Shown one piece after another: positions 58,321 through 64,000 of a DNA stretch of 64,000 bases. Position numbers and translations under genes: made by a program. Positions within the stretch are counted from its first letter, which is position 1; every line of letters begins with the position of its first letter. The DNA is from Pohlia nutans. Lineage: Eukaryota; Streptophyta; Bryopsida; Bryales; Mniaceae. The stretch lies in assembly GCA_022496805.1 (NCBI GenBank), contig CM040094.1:14345501-14409500 (forward strand), read 5' to 3'. The notes beneath the pieces are model-generated. The model worked only from the letters and a program-made list of their open reading frames with translations. It searched no databases and had not been told where the DNA came from.

Positions 58321-60758
58321 ATGTTTATTGTGGACTGGTTTTACGGCTTCCTCGCCGCAATAGGGCTGTGGCAGAAGGAGGCCAAAATCCTCTTTTTGGG
58401 CCTTGATAATGCCGGCAAGACGACGCTCCTTCACATGCTTAAAGATGAGGTCAGAAATCCCTTTGAACGTTTGCTTTTTGAGTTCATTCCTTAGATTTTG
58501 TTTCCTACTTTTGTTTTAGGTTTTGAGTATGTGTTTATGATTCTATGGCAGTTTTCATGTTATGTATTATGTCTTCTGAGATTCCTCTTCTTCCTTTACC
58601 CTGTTTATTCTTAAGTACTCCCTCCGTCCCAAAGTTATTGTCATGTTTGAAAGTCATGTTTGAAAGTGCTTTTTGAAGTATGTCAAAAAAATACTTTCTT
58701 TGTGGCTAATTTTATTTAGATTTCAATGAACACATGCAATGTTCTTCAATCATTCTAGTGACATAATTTTAATCATGTTTCTTACAATATGACCTACTTA
58801 AAAAAGCACTTTCAAACATGACAATAATTTTGGGACGGAGGGAGTACCAGTAGTAGTACTGTTTCACATGCCTATGTTTGGTTTAGGTTTTGAGGATGTA
58901 TCGATTCTTCACTCTGCCAGGGTATTGTTTATTTAGATTTTGATGAAACAGTAGGTGTTTATGATTCAATTGCAGTTTTGATGATTTTTTTCTGTTATGT
59001 AGTATATCTTTTGGGATTCCTCTCTTTCCTTTACCCTGTTATTGTTTAAGTACCGGTAGTAGTACTATTTCACCTGTTTTCCTCTTTGTTTTAGGTTCTG
59101 AGGATGTATGGATTCTTTAATGGTTTAAGTTTCTGGGGTTTCTCTCCTTCGTATTCTTAACTCTGCTACAGTAGTACGGTTTCACATGCCTATGTCGATT
59201 AGGTCGTGAGGATGAAACAGGGGATTCTTTTATGATTTTTTGGCTATGTAAATAAGTCTTCTAGGATTCCTTTCCTTCCGTTTCCCTGTTGATACTTGTT
59301 CTGTTAGAGTAGTACCATTTCACTTCCTTTTAGGTCAATTATACGTGTAGGGTTTAGTTGGATCATTTATGGTTTGATGTTCTGTTGTGTATTATTATTC
59401 ATATTAATTAGGGTTTGTGAACAGAAATTGGGGCAACATCAACCAACGCAATACCCAACCTCGGAGGAGTTGAGCATCAACAGAGTGAAGTTCAAAGCAT
59501 TTGATCTGGGTGGTCACACCATCGCTCGACGTGTGTGGAGGGACTACTATGCTAAGGTTCTTTTCTAATTCTTTTCTTTTTCAACTAGTGTTGTACAGGT
59601 AGGAAAAGGTTCTCACAATTAGTGAACATGTTAGTGGATATGAACATGTACACCTAGAATCCTAACCTCTGGTCTATAATCTTCACCTTTTACTTTCATC
59701 GCAACATGGTGCATTGTGGTTGGAAAAGAGGAGGACCGCCATCCTCTCCGAAGCTCTTGATCTCCACAATTTGATAGTTCTAATTTATGGTCCTTGACCG
59801 GTTATCTAGTATGGTAGGTGCATCTATAATCGCTGCTAAAGCTTAATATACTATTATTAGACAACATTATTTCAATTGGGTCTTATTGGCAAGTGAAAGA
59901 GGATTTTAATGCACTTTAGCTTGCATTATTTGTGAATTTCAAAGTGTTGAACATAGGTGTATCATAAATCCAGCTGTTGTTGAGATGGTGTACATTTTCA
60001 AAATAAATATCTTCATTCTAGCTAAGAATCTAGGCTGGATGATTTTGGGCATTTCTCCAAATAACCTCGTGCACTCGTCTACAGAGTCATACGGTGGACT
60101 TAGCTTAGGGATGTTTCACATGAACAATTCATCTACAACACTTAGTTTATGTTCCATGCACACTCAGATATCTTGAACTAGACCTTCTCTAATATGACAT
60201 TCTGGAATATAATTTACACACTCTTGCCACAGATTCAAACTGTGTTATAATTATTCTTTTGGGACCACAAGCAATCAGAAGAAACAGGTCAAGGTGAAGG
60301 AGCAGAGCTTTGTTTTTTTGAGAGTAGTCATGCATACATGGTACTTTTTAGGGAGGATCTTATGGAAGGAGAAAAGCACTGGTGTAGACATTTTTTTTTG
60401 GATGAAATTGAGTACGAAGATGGTGTTTTTTTGAATGCAGGTGGACGCCATAGTCTATCTGGTGGATGCAATTGACAAGGAGCGATTCGCAGAGTCGAAG
60501 AAGGAGCTGGATTCTTTGCTCTCGGACGACTCGCTTGCACAAGTGCCAGTCCTGGTGCTGGGGAACAAGATTGACATCTCTTACGCTGCTTCGGAGGACG
60601 AATTGCGCTACTCATTGGGTCTGACCATGACCTCAGGGAAAGGAACTGTGAACCTGGCGGACAGCAACATCCGGCCCATCGAGGTTTTTATGTGCAGTAT
60701 AGTGCGCAAGATGGGATATGGAGAAGGTTTCAAGTGGATCACACAATACATAAAATGA
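58321..60758 (+). CDS. SAR1: SAR1 small GTPase (COPII coat)
   Basis: Three coding exons, 58321-58449, 59425-59556 and 60441-60758, join in phase 0 to 192 codons plus TGA. Plant Sar1 is 193 aa. The protein starts [20 protein letters not shown], the amphipathic helix that inserts in the ER membrane. Then come the P-loop GLDNAGKTT (27-35), switch [12 protein letters not shown], switch II DLGGH with the catalytic His (about 74), NKID (129-132) and the C-terminal [21 protein letters not shown]-bound Sar1 recruits Sec23/24 to start COPII vesicle budding at the ER. Sites are GT-AG: donors GTCAGA and GTTCTT, acceptors AACAG and TGCAG. One oddity is NKIDIS where most plant copies have NKIDIP. An in-frame ATG lies 54 codons upstream (58159). 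Confidence 0.96.
58515..59340. repeat. degenerate tandem repeats in SAR1 intron 1
   Basis: A unit containing CCTTTACCCTGTT, then AAGTACC, GTAGTAGTAC, TTTCACATGCC and TTAGGTTTTGAGGATG recurs about four times at a period of roughly 150-200 bp (not counting the inserted MITE). Confidence 0.75.
58618..58843. mobile_element. Stowaway MITE in SAR1 intron 1
   Basis: Ends CTCCCTCCGTCCCAAAGTTA and inverse, TA at 58616-58617 and 58844-58845. Same family as both TAF6 intron copies. Confidence 0.95.
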
Positions 60759-61304
60759 GAGGTATAAATAATACAGTAAACACAGTTTTGGTAGAAGGTC
60801 ACTGGGGGTTTTACGAAAATATGAGTTTTTGAGCCACACTGTAATATTGTGGAAGCTTGTGTTTTTCTTTTTCTTTTGGGGATTCCTGGACAGTGTTTGA
60901 CCTTCCCAATTAATGAAGTAAAGTGGTTCCTCTAGGGAGATGGATATACTAGTGAAGTGTTTTACTCTTGAAAACTATTGAAAGTGGTTCCTTGTTTGAT
61001 CTTTAGCCAGGCTGAGGATTGTATTGAACTGTACAAGCAATAGAGAATTTTTGAAGTGTTGGAATTCGTAGTTGTGCTTCTACTGAAAATTTTAGAACTT
61101 TAACTTTTCTGCATCAGGATTTGCATGATACGGTACCTCTTGTATACGGTGGCGTTACTCGTCCCTCCACATGCTTGCAGAGTTGCAGCAACTGTGATTT
61201 GTTTTGTATAATATTAGCCACCCCAATATTTTGGCCACACTGTACAGATCAACATTTCCTCCAGAGTGGTCCCAACCAAATGTAACCAAAAAGAAAATTA
61301 CATT
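60759..61304. other. SAR1 3' flank
   Basis: 3' UTR and downstream DNA. A clear AATAAA is not seen close to the stop; AATGAA at 60913 is a possible variant signal. Confidence 0.4.
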
Positions 61305-61306
61305 TA

Positions 61307-61725
61307 AGGTAGACGGTGCTTAATCCGTGCGTCTGCTAAATCCGTGCTTGTGTCTGCTAAATCCGTGCTTGTGGTCCGAGCATTAAAACCATGCACTGCA
61401 AGACTCAGACCCAACCTAGTAATGTTTGCAAGTTGGGTGCACTCACAATTGCATCTAGGAAACGAAGTGGGTGGATTTGTATACCACCATGGCTAGTTCT
61501 CACCTTGGTCTTGACTGTCAACAGTGGCAATAAGGCATATCAATGGGGCATTTTGTTGATTTCACTTTGAACATTTTTCATTAATTGAGGTGGTTTTATT
61601 TGCTCCTGTGCACATTGCCGAACGGCTCCTCTAATTCTTGCAAGTATGTGAAATTTTTGCAATTACTTTTGGCAGATTCAAGCTCTTCAAATTGCTTAAG
61701 TGCACGGTTTAAGCACCGTCTACCT
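61307..61725. mobile_element. TA-flanked AGGTAG MITE, 419 bp
   Basis: Perfect inverted ends AGGTAGACGGTGCTTAA, with TA at 61305-61306 and 61726-61727. Its right flank is the first TTAA of the next element. Confidence 0.85.
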
Positions 61726-62640
61726 TAACCCTTTCAGGTACAAATGATGTACCGATTTTAAAGATGTGTTATAAAATATCTTGGGGAGATCACTGTCAAA
61801 ATTTTATTAAACCATGTGAGAAAAAATATAGGGTACATTTAATTCATTAGAGCAAAAATTTATACAAATTTTAGAAATACCATAGCCTGAATGAAATGGC
61901 CTATACGGTATTATATCTAAAGTAGGGAAGGTGAAAAGCATAGGTAGTATTCTATTCTTATTAATAAAGTAGGGTCTCAAATATTTAGAGGAACAAAGAA
62001 TTTATGTGATTTTTAATGAAAATCCTTGGATGGAATGAGAATTGCCTCAACTTGACTAGAAATCGTCAAAGTTAGCCAATGGTTAAGAATGAACCACAAA
62101 TGAAGGTTGAATTATTTGGCTTCATGGGAAAGTCTCCTCATGATGAATTTTAGCATTAGGTGACCAATGAGATCCACGAGGCTAGGCGGCGGGGTGGTAG
62201 TACTGCATGCTTCCTCTCACAACATGCATTTCTCACTTAACCTACCTTCAAACATTTTAGGCACTAACCACAGTCGTTATTCTTTGAAAGTTACTTTCAT
62301 GTATTGTTGTTGTTTTGTACTTTTGTTATGTCGATTAAGTTCAATTTATGTTGAAATTCCAATATTTTGATAAATGGTCCAATTTATAAATAAAATAGGG
62401 TCTATAAATTTTGGACTTGGGGAGAACAAATAGGGTCTATTTTATCACATTTGTACGATTGGATTCATCATATATTTTATTAATATTTTTAAATTAATTT
62501 TTCAAGGTTTTTTTTTTTTTTGAAATTCAAATTAAAATCCCAAATCAAAAATTAAAAATAGTAAAAATTGTTGTAATGAATTTTGAATAATATGCACTAC
62601 AAAATGGTATATTCCTTTGTTGTGAAAGCATGTGAAAGCA
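61725..62640. mobile_element. partial TTAA-class element
   Basis: Starts TTAACCCTTTCAGGTAC, followed by AAAGATGTGTTATAAAAT as in 26966-27060; 62452-62620 matches 27110-27250. The middle (about 61800-62440) is unmatched and no right end is seen. Confidence 0.5.
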
Positions 62641-64000
62641 TGATTTCACATGCTTCACGTGCTTCAAATAGAATACAATATGGAAATACATTAAAAAAAT
62701 TGCTAATAATTGCCTGATTAATTGATTAAAGCTGTTAATAGGATTCTTGTATCCCACATTCAAGACTATGCCACAATGTGAATTTACAGTTCAAGAATAA
62801 AAAAGGAATATAAATACTTAATAAAAAGTGTTTATAATTGGCGATATCGATTTATGGTGTTCTAATAATCAATTGTAGTCTTTTACAACATGAAATGTGG
62901 TATGCAACTACTTTTTATAGTTTTCAAGATCCTCGAAAATATTATAAGGAGGGGCTACATCTAAAAGGACTATAAAATTGAAGGTTTTTTTGGATTTCAA
63001 ATTTGAAACATAGAAAGTGAGTTGTAAAGTAGTTAACGGATTAAAAATTCATACTAAAATTCTTATATATACATGTCTATTTTCCATTGATATCATATTA
63101 AATACTAAATCCTAATAATTAAGAAAATCAAATATTAATGATTTTATAAACTTTAATTTATAAAAATGAAACGGTCACATGTGTTCTAATATTAAGCAAT
63201 GTTTTCATATATTGCTTTTGTTTTATTTGCAAAATATGAGTTGGACACTTAAAAATTCTTTCATTCCTGATTCATGGTTCCTAAATGGGGTACCCCAACA
63301 TCCTTGTATCCTAATCTATTATACTCCTATACCATAAAAAGACTATCAAAACTCTCTATTGTAGAGTACATAACATTCTTTAGCAAACCCACTATTTATC
63401 CTTAAGAATCAACATTTTAAGCTAGAATCATTGTAAGAATCATAATCTTCTAGATAATGAAAGCCATTCTTAGCTTTAGATGGTTTAACAGCTCAACAAA
63501 ATTTTATTATTTAATAGTTTCTACATGTTCAACATCATCAATTCCCTATTCAAATGTTGATTCTCTGCTCAAGCAAAAGAATGTGTTGCAATACTAGCTA
63601 AAGAATGTTGTGAAATTTTCATGATCTTTTCATAGGACAAAGGGAATACTAAATACACGGTGTCACAATACTACTCTCCCTGATATCCGTCACAATATCA
63701 TGTCACAAAATCATCCAAATTTTACATCCATGCCTTTCATCTAAATTTTTCATCATGTTCCAAAATTTGTTCTCCCCAAGTCCATTATGTTCCCCAAATG
63801 TTCCCAACATGTTTCTATATTCCTTTTATGTTCCTAATTTGATTCCCATGTTTCCAAGGGCCAACTTAATTCTTACGCTTTCATCTATTGTTGCATAATT
63901 ATACTAGCTTTCGTGCTAAGCCCTAAAGTTGAGGAAATCAAAGTATTATTGTACACAGCTCGTCTATGGTCTAAAAAGTCTAAGAAAATGGTAGGCTGTT
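62641..64000. other. intergenic, no gene seen
   Basis: AT-rich to the end of the window. Repeated GCATGTGAAAGCATG/CACATGCTTCACGTGC palindromic pieces at about 62625-62667. Confidence 0.4.

Noticed and set aside
95..61728. Repeated TTTAGGGG motifs as interstitial plant telomere repeats (TTTAGGG)
   Set aside because: They occur singly, in inverted pairs, always followed by TTAA and at fixed spacing with matching interiors, so they are transposon ends.

Overview
This window looks like nuclear DNA from a land plant. Three multi-exon genes of plant type can be assembled exon by exon: TAF6 (minus strand, 14375-19321, 12 coding exons, 546 aa), a bulb-lectin/S-domain receptor-like kinase (minus strand, 26417-36906, 6 coding exons, about 878 aa), and the small GTPase SAR1 (plus strand, 58321-60758, 3 coding exons, 192 aa). 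Exons are GC-richer than the very AT-rich DNA around them. I cannot name the species from sequence alone.

Most of the rest is transposon-derived, and much of it is non-autonomous elements with readable termini. The dominant class starts TTAACCCCTAA (or TTAACCCTTTA) and ends with the reverse complement. I count about 16-17 two-ended copies in at least eight size groups, plus several one-ended relics. Nested insertions into related copies show that TTAA is the duplicated target, which is the hallmark of piggyBac (or Kolobok) elements. No transposase for them is present. The other classes are: a 3.06-kb Tc1-type element (9703-12762) whose transposase is intact except for two in-frame TAG stops; three Stowaway MITEs, all in introns; three TA-flanked MITEs with AGGTAG termini; a 3.07-kb CACTA element (37856-40929, AAT duplication) and a 105-bp CACTA MITE; a Tourist-like MITE with TTA duplication; a hAT-like MITE with 8-bp duplication; a tRNA-derived SINE with a perfect 11-bp duplication (52798-53157); a 1.36-kb hairpin (20656-22013); and a MITE family with three copies, all in introns of the kinase gene.

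Layout: 1-9385, MITE-rich DNA with a DnaJ-domain fragment at 4278-4649. 9386-13255, a TTAA element split by the Tc1 element. 14375-19321, TAF6, with a 14-bp minisatellite just upstream (19518-19613). 20156-22290, the hairpin inside a TTAA element. 22640-24296, an unrecognised spliced-looking locus. 26417-36906, the receptor kinase, whose introns are loaded with transposons. 37856-40929, the CACTA element. 41206-57900, intergenic DNA with nested TTAA elements, a three-unit tandem array and the SINE. 58321-60758, SAR1. 61305-64000, intergenic DNA with two overlapping elements.

TAF6 (general transcription), SAR1 (ER export) and the receptor kinase (surface signalling) are not in one pathway and do not appear co-regulated. 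The strongest overall message is the recent and layered activity of several small DNA transposon families, including a TTAA-targeting class.
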